Positions 35,746 to 45,252 are shown, counted from the first letter of the stretch. The stretch: 64,000 nucleotides of DNA from Humidesulfovibrio sp. (GCF_030689645.1 NZ_JAUYFU010000086.1:20673-84672), one strand, 5' to 3'. The notes: generated by a model from the letters alone, not told the origin. A program made the numbers and translations.

Positions 35746-36957
35746 TTAGCCGACAAAAACCTGGTGCAGGGTTCGCACCGCGAGTTCCGTGTATTTGTCC
35801 TCGATGAGGCAGGAGAGCTTGATTTCTGAGGTGCTGATCATCAGAATGTTGATGTTCTCGTCGCGCATGGCGCGGAAGGCCTGGGCCGCAACGCCGGAAT
35901 GGTTGCGCATGCCCACGCCGATGACCGAGACCTTGGCCACGTTCTTGTCGGACAAAAGGGCCTTGTAGCCGATCTCGCCCTTGAGGCCCTCAAGGAGCTT
36001 CAGGGTGGCATCCAGGTCGGCGCGGGTGACGGTGAAGGTGATGTCCGTGCGGCCCTCGCGGCTGGGGTTCTGCACGATCATGTCCACCAGGATCTTCTTC
36101 TCCGCGATGGGCGTGAAGATGGAGGCGCAGACGCCGGGTTCGTCGATGACGCCCACCAGCGTGACCTGGGCCTGGTCCTTGTCGTAGGCGACTCCCGAAA
36201 CCTGCACTGCTTCCATTATCTTATCCTCCTGGGTGACGATGGTGCCGGGCTCGTCGCTGAAGGTCGAGCGCACATGCACCGCAACGTTGTATTTCTTGGC
36301 GAATTCCACAGAGCGGATCTGGAGCACTTTCGCGCCCATGCTGGCCATCTCGAGCATCTCTTCGTAGGAGATGCGCTCGAGCTTCTTCGCGTCCGCGCAA
36401 ATATTGGGGTCGGTGGTGAACACGCCGGGCACGTCGGTGTAGATCTCGCACATCTCGGCCTTGAGCGCCGCAGCAACGGCTACAGCCGAGGTGTCGGACC
36501 CGCCGCGGCCCAGGGTGGTGATGCGTCCGTGGGCGTCCACGCCTTGGAAACCCGCCACCACGAGAACGTCGTAGTCCTCCAGCATCCCAACCAGCTTCTG
36601 GTCGTCTATGCTCTCGATTCTGGCGCGTCCGTAGGAGTCGTCGCTGATGATGGGGATCTGGAAGCCGAGCACGGAGCGGCAGTTGATGCCCTCGTCCTTG
36701 GCCATCATGGCGAACAGCGCCACGGAAATCTGCTCTCCAGTGGAGACGAGGCTGTCCATCTCCGCCGGGTCCGGGGTTTGGGACCACTGCTTCGACAGGG
36801 CGATGAGACGGTTGGTCTCTCCCGCCATGGCCGAAAGCACCACGATGACTTTGTCGCCGTTGGCCAGCGGGCGGCGAACATTGTTCAGCACCTGCTTCAT
36901 GCACTCCAGATTGCGTACGGAGGTGCCGCCGAATTTCTGCACCACGATGTTCTTCAT
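35746..36957 (-). CDS. lysC: Aspartate kinase
   Basis: Phosphorylates aspartate as the first step to lysine, threonine and methionine; 403 residues. The kinase domain begins IVVQKFGGTSVRNLECMKQV, with GRGGSDTSAVAVAAALKA and ISYEEMLEMASMGAKVLQIR. Two C-terminal ACT domains (about 265-403) bind the feedback effector, typically lysine with or without threonine. I chose ATG 36957, whose first bases overlap the tsaE stop (ATGA) with AGAAGG upstream; an in-frame ATG at 36978 lies inside tsaE. Confidence 0.96.
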   Translation of the reverse strand: MKNIVVQKFGGTSVRNLECMKQVLNNVRRPLANGDKVIVVLSAMAGETNRLIALSKQWSQTPDPAEMDSLVSTGEQISVALFAMMAKDEGINCRSVLGFQIPIISDDSYGRARIESIDDQKLVGMLEDYDVLVVAGFQGVDAHGRITTLGRGGSDTSAVAVAAALKAEMCEIYTDVPGVFTTDPNICADAKKLERISYEEMLEMASMGAKVLQIRSVEFAKKYNVAVHVRSTFSDEPGTIVTQEDKIMEAVQVSGVAYDKDQAQVTLVGVIDEPGVCASIFTPIAEKKILVDMIVQNPSREGRTDITFTVTRADLDATLKLLEGLKGEIGYKALLSDKNVAKVSVIGVGMRNHSGVAAQAFRAMRDENINILMISTSEIKLSCLIEDKYTELAVRTLHQVFVG

Positions 36958-37460
36958 CTTGAGAAATCCTTCTGCCATTGGTTAAGCGTGGGAGCCAGGG
37001 CCTCAAGCAGGCCGTCGGCCGCCTTTCCCCATGCCCTGATTTCGAGCGCCCGTCCAGAGGCAACCGGCGACCAAAGAAGGTGCAAGGCCTCTTCGGGCCA
37101 ATCCCGGCGGGGCAGGTTCTCTATCCATTCGGCCACCACCAGAACATCCTTCGCATCCAGGGCGTCCAGGAATTCTTCGGGCGCGGCCCCGATGACGCGA
37201 TACAAGTCGAAGTGGGCGACCTGCGGCCTGGTGGGGTACATGTTCACGATGTTGAAGCTGGGGCTAGAGACCTCGGCCTCGTGCGCGCCGGGCAGGGCGG
37301 CCACCAGCCCCCGCACCAGGGTGGTCTTTCCGGCGCCCAGCGGTCCAGAGAGCAGCAGCGGCAAAGGCCCGCCAACTGCGCTCCTGGCGCGGGTCAAGGC
37401 CTGGCCAAGCGCAGCGCCAAGGGCCAGCGTGCTCTCTGCGTCGTTAAGATGAAGCTGCAC
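36954..37460 (-). CDS. tsaE: tRNA threonylcarbamoyladenosine biosynthesis ATPase TsaE
   Basis: A small P-loop ATPase of 168 residues that works with TsaB and TsaD to make t6A37 on tRNAs reading ANN codons. The Walker A is LLSGPLGAGKTTLVRGL, followed by SSPSFNIVNMYPTRPQVAHF (switch I and the tsaE-typical Asp-Leu-Tyr-Arg, seen as FDLYRV) and a VVAEWIENLP block. It overlaps lysC by 4 bases and lies 8 bases after the CBS gene, in the pdxJ operon. Confidence 0.95.
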   Translation of the reverse strand: MQLHLNDAESTLALGAALGQALTRARSAVGGPLPLLLSGPLGAGKTTLVRGLVAALPGAHEAEVSSPSFNIVNMYPTRPQVAHFDLYRVIGAAPEEFLDALDAKDVLVVAEWIENLPRRDWPEEALHLLWSPVASGRALEIRAWGKAADGLLEALAPTLNQWQKDFSR

Positions 37461-37468
37461 GGGTTGGC

Positions 37469-37927
37469 CTACTTGTGGTGCTCCAGAAGGGTGCGCAGGA
37501 TGTCTTCCTTGCCTACCACGCCAACCAGCTTGCCTCCGTCCATCACGGGCAGGGTGTAGAGCTTCTCGTTCACCATGACCGTGGCGATCTCGTCGATGGC
37601 CGTCTGCGGAGTGACGAACTTCGGGTGCGGTGTCATGGCCTGGGAGACAGTGCTGGCTGCTATCTTCTGGATTTCGCGCTCGAAGTCCTCGCGGCTTGAG
37701 AGGGCGATGAACCCGTCAAGCATGGAGAACAACGAGGGCATTGTGACCTGCTTCTGCTGGGCCACGAGGTCGCTCTGGCAGAGCACGCCCACCAGCTTGC
37801 CGCTGGCGTCCAGCACGGGCGCGCCGTTGATCTTGCGGTCGATGAGCAGGGCCACGGCGGTGCGGATGTCGGTGTCGGGCGAAAGGGTCACGGGTTCCGG
37901 GGTCATTATGTCGATGGCCTTCAGCAT
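37469..37927 (-). CDS. Two-CBS-domain protein
   Basis: A 152-residue protein built of two CBS domains (about 1-60 and 85-145), which usually bind adenosine nucleotides as energy sensors. MLKAIDIMTPEPVTLSPDTD and LIDRKINGAPVLDASGKLVG form the first, and VSQAMTPHPKFVTPQTAIDE and LYTLPVMDGGKLVGVVGKED the second. There is no attached effector, so it must act on another protein. Its start overlaps the nnr stop by 7 bases, and it lies in the pdxJ-cimA operon. The partner is unknown. Confidence 0.9.
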   Translation of the reverse strand: MLKAIDIMTPEPVTLSPDTDIRTAVALLIDRKINGAPVLDASGKLVGVLCQSDLVAQQKQVTMPSLFSMLDGFIALSSREDFEREIQKIAASTVSQAMTPHPKFVTPQTAIDEIATVMVNEKLYTLPVMDGGKLVGVVGKEDILRTLLEHHK

Positions 37928-39513
37928 TGTGTACGCTCCTTCAAAACGAGTGGGAGGGTGTGGGCGATTTCAGTCGGAAGGTTGCCACGTCCGGGAAAGT
38001 CGCGGGCCAGGATCGCGCCGCATAGGGCATGCCAATAGACGCCAAGGCAGGCGGCCATAAGGGGCGGAATGCCGCGCGCCAGGCAGGCGGCCATGACGCC
38101 CGCGAGCACGTCGCCCGAGCCGCCCACGGCCAGATTCGGCGCGGCGATGGGGCAGAGGTGCAGCAGGCCGTTCTGGCCCACAAGGGTTCCTGCGCCTTTG
38201 AGGGTAAGCACCTGCGGGTGCGCCTGGGTGAAGCGCCGCGCCGCTCCCGGCCGGTCGGCCTGGAGTTCGCCCATGCCCATGCCCAGGATGCGCGCCATTT
38301 CACCGGGATGCGGGGTGAGCACCGCATCCTTCGGCAGGTCGGCCATGAGTTTAGGCGACTGGGCCAGATGGAACAGGGCGTCGGCGTCGAAGATGCACGG
38401 AGGAGCCCAGGCCTTGCCCATGTCCACGCTGAAGTGCTGGGTGAAAGCCTGGGCGAAGCTGGCCAGAAAGGCTGCTGCGCCGACATCGCGCCCAAGGCCC
38501 GGCCCCAGGACGATGGCGTCGAAGCGGCTCAGGTGCGGCAGAAGCTCCGCCAGGCACTCGGGAGACCACTGCGCCGAGTCGGAGGGGCCAAGGGGCAAGG
38601 CCATGAGATCCGCCATGCCTGCCTTGATTTCTGAAAGCACGCCACGCGGGCAGGCCAGGGTGACCAGCCCGGCTCCGGCGCGCAAGGCGCCAAGACCGCA
38701 GAGCTGCGCCGCGCCGGTGAGGCCTTCGCTGCCGCCGATGACGAGCACATGCCCGGCCTTGCCCTTGTGAAGATCAAGGACAGGAGCTTTCAGAAGGTCC
38801 AGAATATCGTCGCCTATGGCTTGCTGGCCAGCGGGCGCGGCCAGGGTGACGGCGCGCGGGATGCCGATGTGCCGGGGCGTGAGAATGCCGACATAAGGCG
38901 CGGCGTGGGGCAGGGCGGTGCCGATCTTGCCAGCATGAAAAGCCACGGTGGTGTCCGCGTGCACGGCCACTGGCTTGGGCAGCCCTGTTGTGCCGCACAG
39001 GCCGGAAGGGATGTCCAGGGCCAGCACAAAAGATTCCGCGCCAAGGGCGTTCATGGCTGTGACCAGCTGCGCGCCTTCTGGGGAAAGCGCCCCGTTGAAT
39101 CCGGTGCCCAGGAAGCCGTCTACCAGGATGTCCGGGCGGTCCAGCGCGCCCAGGATCTGTCCGGCGCGCTCCAGGGGCAGGTGCCGGAACTCCACGCCCG
39201 CGCGACGGGCAAGGTCCAGGTGATACTTGGCCTCGGCGCGGTAGGCGCTTCTCGGCTTGGTATGCAGAACGAGGGGGATGGCCCCTTCGTCCAGCAGCCT
39301 GCGGGCCAGCACAAAGGCGTCTCCGCCATTGTTGCCTCCCCCGGCGATGAGCACGGCGCTGGCTCCGGCGAGGGGGCCGAAATCCTGCTCAAGCACGGTC
39401 AGGGCCTCGGCCCCGGCGTTTTCCATGAGCAGTTCGGCCTTCAGGCCGTAGTCCTTGATGGCTGCCTGATCCCAGGCGGCCATTTCGGCAGGGGTTGGCA
39501 AGGGTTGAAACAT
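37921..39513 (-). CDS. nnrD: Bifunctional NAD(P)H-hydrate epimerase/dehydratase
   Basis: A metabolite-repair enzyme of 530 residues that restores damaged NAD(P)HX. Residues about 1-215 are the YjeF_N epimerase (LIAGGGNNGGDAFVLARRLL, LDIPSGLCGTTGLPKPVAVH). Residues about 225-530 are the ADP-dependent dehydratase with a ribokinase-like fold (VLVIGGSEGLTGAAQL, AVLTPHPGEMARILGMGMGE, LAVGGSGDVLAGVMAACLAR with the catalytic Asp). Fusion of both parts is the standard bacterial form. It lies between acpS and the CBS gene in the operon. Confidence 0.95.
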   Translation of the reverse strand: MFQPLPTPAEMAAWDQAAIKDYGLKAELLMENAGAEALTVLEQDFGPLAGASAVLIAGGGNNGGDAFVLARRLLDEGAIPLVLHTKPRSAYRAEAKYHLDLARRAGVEFRHLPLERAGQILGALDRPDILVDGFLGTGFNGALSPEGAQLVTAMNALGAESFVLALDIPSGLCGTTGLPKPVAVHADTTVAFHAGKIGTALPHAAPYVGILTPRHIGIPRAVTLAAPAGQQAIGDDILDLLKAPVLDLHKGKAGHVLVIGGSEGLTGAAQLCGLGALRAGAGLVTLACPRGVLSEIKAGMADLMALPLGPSDSAQWSPECLAELLPHLSRFDAIVLGPGLGRDVGAAAFLASFAQAFTQHFSVDMGKAWAPPCIFDADALFHLAQSPKLMADLPKDAVLTPHPGEMARILGMGMGELQADRPGAARRFTQAHPQVLTLKGAGTLVGQNGLLHLCPIAAPNLAVGGSGDVLAGVMAACLARGIPPLMAACLGVYWHALCGAILARDFPGRGNLPTEIAHTLPLVLKERTQC

Positions 39514-39548
39514 GTATCCTCCTGGGAAACGGTGCGGAACAGCGGACC

Positions 39549-39932
39549 TTACAGGGGAGCGCCCTCCAGAATGACGACTGCGGCGGCAACGTCGCGACCA
39601 TGGGTCAGGGAAAGGTGCAGCCGCTCGGCCCCCATGGCGTTTGCCAGCTCTTGCGCCCTGCCAGAGAGCAGCAGGGTGGGCGCGCCCGAAGGCAGGGAGC
39701 GCACCTCGATGCTCTTCATGGTGACGCCGTTGGCGAATCCGGTGCCCAGGGCCTTGGCGCAGGCCTCCTTGGCGGCGAAGCGCGCGGCGACAAAGGGAGC
39801 CGGATCGTTTTCGGGCATGGCGGCGGTTTCCCCTGGGGTGAGCACGCGGGACGTGAAGCGCGCGCCGAAGCGCGACAAGCTGTCGCGAATGCGGCTGATT
39901 TCAGCCACGTCAAGTCCCACGCCCAGGATCAT
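39549..39932 (-). CDS. acpS: Holo-[acyl-carrier-protein] synthase
   Basis: Transfers 4'-phosphopantetheine to the acyl carrier protein; 127 residues. ILGVGLDVAEISRIRDSLSR carries the Mg-binding Asp, and FVAARFAAKEACAKALGTGF the second metal and CoA site, followed by a LHLSLTHGRDVAAAVVILE strand. ATG 39932 lies 10 bases after pdxJ, the usual genomic pairing of these two genes in proteobacteria. In-frame upstream codons lie inside pdxJ and are rejected. Confidence 0.95.
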   Translation of the reverse strand: MILGVGLDVAEISRIRDSLSRFGARFTSRVLTPGETAAMPENDPAPFVAARFAAKEACAKALGTGFANGVTMKSIEVRSLPSGAPTLLLSGRAQELANAMGAERLHLSLTHGRDVAAAVVILEGAPL

Positions 39933-39942
39933 AGGCCGCTCC

Positions 39943-40668
39943 CTAGTCCGCGAACCCGCGCAGGATATCCACCATGTCGCGGGTGGCTTGGCGCAGGCCG
40001 GTGTAAATGGCCCGGGCCATGATGCTGTGGCCGATGGAGTACTCGTGGATGCCGGGCACGCGCGCAAAGGGCAGCACGTTGACGTAGTTGAGGCCGTGCC
40101 CCAGATTCACCTTGAGACCCAGACCTTGCGCATGTCGGATGCCTGCAAGGATCTTGTCCAGCTCGGCCTGGCGCTCAGCCGGGGTGCGCGCATCGGCGTA
40201 GTGGCCGGTGTGCAGCTCGATGAACTGCGCCCCGGTCTGGCTGGCTGCGTCGATCTGGTCAAGGTCGGCGTCGATGAACAGGCTGGCCTGGATCTCGCGC
40301 TCAAGCAGCGGCGCCAGGAAGGCCGAGAGCTCGCCCTCGCGGCCCAGGCAGTTGAGCCCGCCCTCGGTTGTGAGCTCCTGGCGTTTCTCGGGCACCAGGC
40401 ACACTGTGTCCGGGCCGACGGCCAGGGCGATCTGCTGCATTTCCCGCGTGGCGGCCATTTCCAGGTTCAACCTTGTGTTCACTGTGCGCCGCAAAATTTC
40501 CACGTCGCGGTCCTGAATGTGCCTTCTGTCCTCGCGCAGGTGCACGATGATGCCCGAGGCGCCGCCAAGCTCCGCCTCATGTGCGCCCAGCACGGGATCG
40601 GGCTCCTGGCCCAGGCGGGCTTGGCGCAGAGTGGCGACGTGATCGACGTTGACGGAGAGAAGGGGCAT
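39943..40668 (-). CDS. pdxJ: Pyridoxine 5'-phosphate synthase
   Basis: Makes pyridoxine phosphate from deoxyxylulose phosphate and aminoacetone phosphate; 241 residues, a TIM barrel. The diagnostic start is [19 protein letters not shown], with [48 protein letters not shown]-like HTGHYADAR and [21 protein letters not shown] lies 6 bases before ATG 40668. First gene of the eight-gene operon (pdxJ, acpS, nnr, CBS, tsaE, lysC, cimA, metallo-hydrolase), divergent from ugd. Confidence 0.96.
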   Translation of the reverse strand: MPLLSVNVDHVATLRQARLGQEPDPVLGAHEAELGGASGIIVHLREDRRHIQDRDVEILRRTVNTRLNLEMAATREMQQIALAVGPDTVCLVPEKRQELTTEGGLNCLGREGELSAFLAPLLEREIQASLFIDADLDQIDAASQTGAQFIELHTGHYADARTPAERQAELDKILAGIRHAQGLGLKVNLGHGLNYVNVLPFARVPGIHEYSIGHSIMARAIYTGLRQATRDMVDILRGFAD

Positions 40669-40888
40669 AGGTACCTCCAATTTGGGGGGGCGTTCACTTT
40701 TTTTGTACGCTTTCCCAGGGGCAAAGGCAACAGCGCCAGTTCCTTGGCGCACATGGACCGGGTGCTGCTCTTCGCTGGTTGCGCTGTGGCTGCGAGCTGG
40801 CCCGCGCGTTGACATCACCTCCCCGGGAAGGTACCCCTACGCACTCAAAGAGCAACCACAACGCACGTTTCACGTCAGGAGCCAGTTC

Positions 40889-42226
40889 ATGAATGTCTGC
40901 ATCGTCGGCACCGGATATGTCGGCCTGGTCACTGCGGCCTGCCTCTCGGAAATGGGCAACCACGTGCGCTGCGTGGACAAGAGCGCGCAGGTGGTGGAAA
41001 CCCTCCGCGCCGGTCGCATCCATATATTCGAGCCCGGACTTGAGGAACTGGTGCGTCGCAACACCGCCGAGGGCCGCCTGACCTTCACAACAAGCCTGGA
41101 CGATGGACTCTCCTTTGACGGCGACGGGGCGGAGTTCGCCTTCATCTGCGTTGGTACGCCCTCCGGCGAGGACGGCGTGTGTGATCTTTGCTTCGTGGAT
41201 GCCGTGGCCGAGGAGATCGGCCGCACGGTGAGCCGCCCGCTCATCGTGGTGAACAAATCCACTGTGCCCGTGGGCACGGCTGACCGCGTGCGCGGCATAC
41301 TGGACCGCGAGCTGGCTGCGCGCGGTCTGACCCTTGACGTGGACGTGGTGTCCAACCCGGAATTTCTCAAAGAAGGCGACGCGGTGAAGGACTTCATGAA
41401 GCCTGATCGCGTCATCGTGGGCACGGAGAACCAGAAGAGCGCGGAGATGCTCAAGGCGCTTTACGCCCCCTTCGCCCGCAGCCGCGAAAAGCTCATCATC
41501 ATGGGCGTGCGCAGCGCGGAGATGACCAAGTATGCGGCCAACTGCATGCTGGCCACCAAGATTTCCTTCATCAACGAGGTGGCCAACATCTGCGAGCGCG
41601 TGGGGGCCGACGTTTCCGAGGTGCGCCTCGGGATAGGCAGCGACCACCGCATCGGCTACGACTTCATCTACCCCGGCGTGGGCTACGGCGGCTCGTGCTT
41701 CCCCAAGGACGTGAAGGCTTTTCTGGGCACTGCGCGTGAGGCCGGGTACGAGGCTGCGCTCATCGACGCCGTGGACCAGGTGAACACCCGCCAGAAACAG
41801 GTGCTGGCCGAAAAGGTGATCAAGCATTTCGAGCCGCTTGGCGGCGTGGCGGGCAAGACGCTGGCTGTTTGGGGCCTGGCTTTCAAGGCCAATACGGACG
41901 ACATCCGCGAGGCCCCGGCCTTGGCCATCATCAATGAACTGTCCGCGCGCGGCATGCGCGTGCGCGCCTTTGATCCGGTGGCCCGAGAACGCGCTGCAGG
42001 CGAGCTTTCTGGCAATGCCCTGGTCGAGCTGGTCGCCAACCAGTATGAAGCTCTGGATGGAGCCGACGCACTGGCTGTGGTGACGGATTGGAATCAGTTT
42101 CGCAACCCGGACTTCGCTGGTATGGCCCGCAAGCTGGCCGGGCGTGTGATCTTCGATGGCCGCAACCTCTACCAGCCGGAGCTGCTTGCCCGGTTCGGCC
42201 TCAAACATTACGGCATCGGCCGTTAA
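40889..42226 (+). CDS. ugd: UDP-glucose 6-dehydrogenase
   Basis: Oxidises UDP-glucose to UDP-glucuronate with two NAD for surface polysaccharides; 445 residues. MNVCIVGTGYVGLVTAACLS is the NAD loop, VNKSTVPVGTADRVRGIL and NPEFLKEGDAVKDFMKPDRV are classic, and GVGYGGSCFPKDVKAFLGTA holds the catalytic Cys. The late WGLAFKANTDDIREAPALAI block completes the family. AGGAG lies about 8 bases before ATG 40889. It appears monocistronic, divergent from pdxJ, and no other polysaccharide gene is in the window. Confidence 0.97.
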   Translation: MNVCIVGTGYVGLVTAACLSEMGNHVRCVDKSAQVVETLRAGRIHIFEPGLEELVRRNTAEGRLTFTTSLDDGLSFDGDGAEFAFICVGTPSGEDGVCDLCFVDAVAEEIGRTVSRPLIVVNKSTVPVGTADRVRGILDRELAARGLTLDVDVVSNPEFLKEGDAVKDFMKPDRVIVGTENQKSAEMLKALYAPFARSREKLIIMGVRSAEMTKYAANCMLATKISFINEVANICERVGADVSEVRLGIGSDHRIGYDFIYPGVGYGGSCFPKDVKAFLGTAREAGYEAALIDAVDQVNTRQKQVLAEKVIKHFEPLGGVAGKTLAVWGLAFKANTDDIREAPALAIINELSARGMRVRAFDPVARERAAGELSGNALVELVANQYEALDGADALAVVTDWNQFRNPDFAGMARKLAGRVIFDGRNLYQPELLARFGLKHYGIGR

Positions 42227-42292
42227 CGGCGCCGGGGTTCTGCACCCCGTGCTCCTGCGGTTACGGCCCGAACGGAATGCACCGGGAGGACC

Positions 42293-43621
42293 ATGCGCAT
42301 CAAGAAACAGGCTCCGATTGAGATAATCCTCAGTCCCTTCAACCGTTTTTTCAAAACCAGCGCTGCGGGCGGCCTGCTTCTTATGGCCTGCACCGCCGCA
42401 GCCATGATCTGGGCCAACTCGCCCTTTGGCGACTCCTACGCCCGGCTGCAGGATGTCCACCTCACTGTTGGCGCGGGTAAGTCTGAGCTTTCCCTGTCGT
42501 TGCTGCACTGGGTGAACGACGGGCTCATGGCGGTGTTCTTCTTCGTCGTGGGGCTGGAGATCAAGCGCGAGATCCTGGCGGGCGAGCTTTCCAGCGCCCG
42601 CAAGGCGCTCTTGCCCATCGCCGCCGCCGTGGGCGGCATGGTGGTGCCTGCTGCGGTGTATCTGGCCTTCACCTGGGGCACGGGCAACGAGCGCGGTTGG
42701 GGCGTCCCCATGGCCACGGACATCGCCTTCACCCTGGGCGTGCTGTCGCTTTTGGGCAGGCGCATCCCGGCCAGCCTCAAGGTCTTTCTTACGGCTCTGG
42801 CCATTGCCGACGACATCGGCGCGGTGCTGATCATCGCGCTGTTCTATGGCGGGCAGCTCAATCTTCCCGCCTTGGCGCTGGGTTTGGCGCTGCTGGCGGG
42901 CATGGCCGGGGCCAACGCGCTGGGCGTGCGCAGAACCGTGGTTTATTTCCTTCTTGGCGCTGCGGCTTGGCTGTGCTTCTACAACTCCGGCGTTCACGCC
43001 ACCGTGGCCGGGGTGCTGGCGGCCATGACCATTCCCGCGCGGTCGCGCATGGGCGTGGGGGAAATGCTTGAGAAGAGCCGCCGCCTGCTGGATCAGTTGA
43101 AGAACGAGCACCATGGCGGCAACATGCTGGGCAGCGACCGGCTGCACAAGATCGTTTTGACCCTGCGCAAAGCCTGCCAAGACGCCGAGACTCCGTTGCA
43201 GCGACTCGACGCCCGGCTGCATCCCTGGGTGGCCTTCGCCATCATGCCCGTCTTCGCTCTGGCCAATGGCGGGGTGGCGCTTTCAGGCGATGTGCTCTCT
43301 GCTTTGTCCAGCCCCTTGTCGTTGGGAGTTGGGCTTGGCTTGGCCCTGGGCAAGCCCGTGGGCGTCTGCCTGGCTACCCTGGCCATGATCCGCCTGGGGC
43401 TGAGCCCGAAGCTGCCGGGCGTGACCTCGCGCCACCTGCTGGGCGCAGGCTGTCTGGCCGGCATCGGCTTCACCATGTCCATCTTCGTGGCGGGCCTGGC
43501 CTTTCCTGGCCCGCAGCAGACGGACCTGGCCAAGCTCGGCATCCTGTCCGGATCGCTCATCTCGGCCCTGGCTGGGTGGGCCGTGCTGCGCGGTTTGCCG
43601 GAAATAGCAGATGAAAGCTAG
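42293..43621 (+). CDS. nhaA: Na+/H+ antiporter NhaA
   Basis: An inner membrane antiporter of 442 residues with about 12 helices, for sodium and pH homeostasis. The ion site is ALAIADDIGAVLIIALFYGG with the double Asp, and MATDIAFTLGVLSLLGRRIP is the other family block. VVGLEIKREILAGELSSARK, the pH-sensor loop, and CLAGIGFTMSIFVAGLAF near the end are also conserved. GGGAGG lies 4 bases before ATG 42293. It converges with the nitroreductase gene, with 9 bases between stops. Confidence 0.97.
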   Translation: MRIKKQAPIEIILSPFNRFFKTSAAGGLLLMACTAAAMIWANSPFGDSYARLQDVHLTVGAGKSELSLSLLHWVNDGLMAVFFFVVGLEIKREILAGELSSARKALLPIAAAVGGMVVPAAVYLAFTWGTGNERGWGVPMATDIAFTLGVLSLLGRRIPASLKVFLTALAIADDIGAVLIIALFYGGQLNLPALALGLALLAGMAGANALGVRRTVVYFLLGAAAWLCFYNSGVHATVAGVLAAMTIPARSRMGVGEMLEKSRRLLDQLKNEHHGGNMLGSDRLHKIVLTLRKACQDAETPLQRLDARLHPWVAFAIMPVFALANGGVALSGDVLSALSSPLSLGVGLGLALGKPVGVCLATLAMIRLGLSPKLPGVTSRHLLGAGCLAGIGFTMSIFVAGLAFPGPQQTDLAKLGILSGSLISALAGWAVLRGLPEIADES

Positions 43622-43630
43622 CGCGCGCGG

Positions 43631-44140
43631 CTAAAAACGCTCCAGGTGCACGCGCTCCGGGCGGTACCTGTCCTCGCGCTTCTTTTCTTCCGCCGGGTAT
43701 CCCACGGGGATGAAGGAGTGGGGGATGACGCCTTCGGGAGCGCCAAAGAGCTTTGCAAAGGCCTCCACCCGCTCCGGCATGGGGTGGACACCCGTCCACA
43801 CCGCGCCCAGGCCCAGGCTGTGGGCCGCCAGCAGCAGGTTCTCCACCGCCGCTGCGCAGTCGATGACCCAATAGCCCGCATACTTCTCCACCCGCGTGTC
43901 GCCGCAGACCAGAATGCCCAACTGGGCCTTCGCGGCCATGGTCGCGTGGGGATGAATGCGGGCGATCTCTTCAAGCCGGGCCTTGTCCCGCACCACAACA
44001 AACTGCCAGGGCTGCTGGTTGCCTGCGCTCGGCGCGGCCATGGCCGCCACAAGCAGTTCCTTGACCTGCTCCTCGCCCACAGGCTGGTCCGTATACTTGC
44101 GGATGCTGCGGCGGCTCAGGATAGCGTCTAGTGTGTCCAT
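43631..44140 (-). CDS. Nitroreductase family protein
   Basis: A 169-residue FMN-dependent NAD(P)H oxidoreductase of the nitroreductase fold. MDTLDAILSRRSIRKYTDQP is the FMN-binding start, AAPSAGNQQPWQFVVVRDKA the second FMN contact, and SLGLGAVWTGVHP and FIPVGYPAEEKKREDRY the end. The natural substrate is unknown (flavin, quinone or nitroaromatic). AGGAGG lies 5 bases before ATG 44140. It lies 20 bases after the membrane hydrolase gene and is probably cotranscribed. Confidence 0.93.
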   Translation of the reverse strand: MDTLDAILSRRSIRKYTDQPVGEEQVKELLVAAMAAPSAGNQQPWQFVVVRDKARLEEIARIHPHATMAAKAQLGILVCGDTRVEKYAGYWVIDCAAAVENLLLAAHSLGLGAVWTGVHPMPERVEAFAKLFGAPEGVIPHSFIPVGYPAEEKKREDRYRPERVHLERF

Positions 44141-44160
44141 GCGGTCCTCCTGTGCATGTT

Positions 44161-45252
44161 TTATGGCCTCATGTTCGAATTTCTGACGTCAGTTGCTGTG
44201 GCGGTCCCGGAGCTTGCCTTCGCGCTCGCCGGACCAGCTCCGGCCTCGGGAACCGGATGAGTGCGGCCGCTCCAGTCACTCCAGGCCACCAGCCGCCCGG
44301 TGTCGTCAAAATATGCCGCACATTCCGCAAAACCTGTCTTTTGTCTGAACAGCGCCGCCATTACCGGGCTGGCGTTGACGTAGGCCGCATCGAGAAAACG
44401 GCGTGCGTGAGGGGGCGCGGATCCGTCGGCCTGGGCGGGCCATTCCGCCGGATGGATTGCGAACCAGGCATAGGTGCCGAAGAAGCTGGCCTGTTGGCTC
44501 AGGCGAAGCAACTCTGAACGCTCTAAGCGTAGGAAGCGCAGAACAGGGTGGGGCGCGGCAAGGTCAAAGATCGTCGCCGTGGTCACGCGCACTTCCTGGC
44601 CGTCCTCTAGAACCACCTTCCAATAGTAGGGAGAAAATGCGTCGGGCGTTATGCTCACTCGCTCCACTGAGGTGCCGCGCGCGGTGAGCAGTGCCTCGTA
44701 GCGGGCCTGCATGTCCAGGCGCAGCGCGTTGCCGAGCATGGGATAGCCCAGCAGGAGGCCAAGGCCGCACAGAGCCAGTGTTTGGCTTTGCCGGGGCGAA
44801 AGCCGGGCGGCAAGGGCGAAGCTCAGGAGCGCCAGGGTGAAGATCGGGTCCACAATGAACACGCCCTCGAAGCTTATGCGTGTGTTGGAGAAGGGCGTGA
44901 AGAGTTGGGTGCCGAAGGTTGTCGCCACATCCAGAAACAGGTGCGTCATAAGGGCCAGAGCGGCAGCCATGAAGCCATGGCGCAGGGGCGCATCTGCGCC
45001 CAGCCTGCGTGCGGCCCAGGCCAGCAAGAGGGCGAAAAACGGCAGGAAGAATATCGAGTGCGTGAGGCCCCGGTGGTGCAGCAGGTAAGATTCCGGGCCG
45101 AGCAGGCCCGAAAGGCTGTCTACGTCGGGGATGGTGGCCGCGACGCAGCAGAGCAGGGTGAAGCCGCGCGCAGCGGCTTTTCCCGGCAGAAGCGCCGGGC
45201 GCAGGGCCTGGGCGGTAAGCAGGCCCGCAGCAAGATGGGTGACGGGCTCCAT
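44161..45252 (-). CDS. Membrane-bound metal-dependent hydrolase (YdjM/DUF457-like)
   Basis: An inner membrane protein of about 363 residues in the YdjM/YbcI group of putative metal hydrolases. The N-terminal half holds several helices with the metal signature: VTHLAAGLLTAQAL, ATIPDVDSLSGLLG and HHRGLTHSIFFLPFFALLLA, then MTHLFLDVATTFGT. The C-terminal half is soluble (YWKVVLEDGQEVRVTTATIF) and ends in a low-complexity Ala/Gly/Thr tail. Two starts are possible: ATG 45252, with GGAAG upstream, and ATG 45264. I give 45252. Reaction unknown. It precedes the nitroreductase gene. Confidence 0.85.
   Translation of the reverse strand: MEPVTHLAAGLLTAQALRPALLPGKAAARGFTLLCCVAATIPDVDSLSGLLGPESYLLHHRGLTHSIFFLPFFALLLAWAARRLGADAPLRHGFMAAALALMTHLFLDVATTFGTQLFTPFSNTRISFEGVFIVDPIFTLALLSFALAARLSPRQSQTLALCGLGLLLGYPMLGNALRLDMQARYEALLTARGTSVERVSITPDAFSPYYWKVVLEDGQEVRVTTATIFDLAAPHPVLRFLRLERSELLRLSQQASFFGTYAWFAIHPAEWPAQADGSAPPHARRFLDAAYVNASPVMAALFRQKTGFAECAAYFDDTGRLVAWSDWSGRTHPVPEAGAGPASAKASSGTATATDVRNSNMRP

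Noticed and set aside
40694..43222. Minus-strand frame of 842 codons across ugd and nhaA
   Set aside because: It runs antisense to two certain genes and reads as low-complexity His/Ala/Gly sequence.
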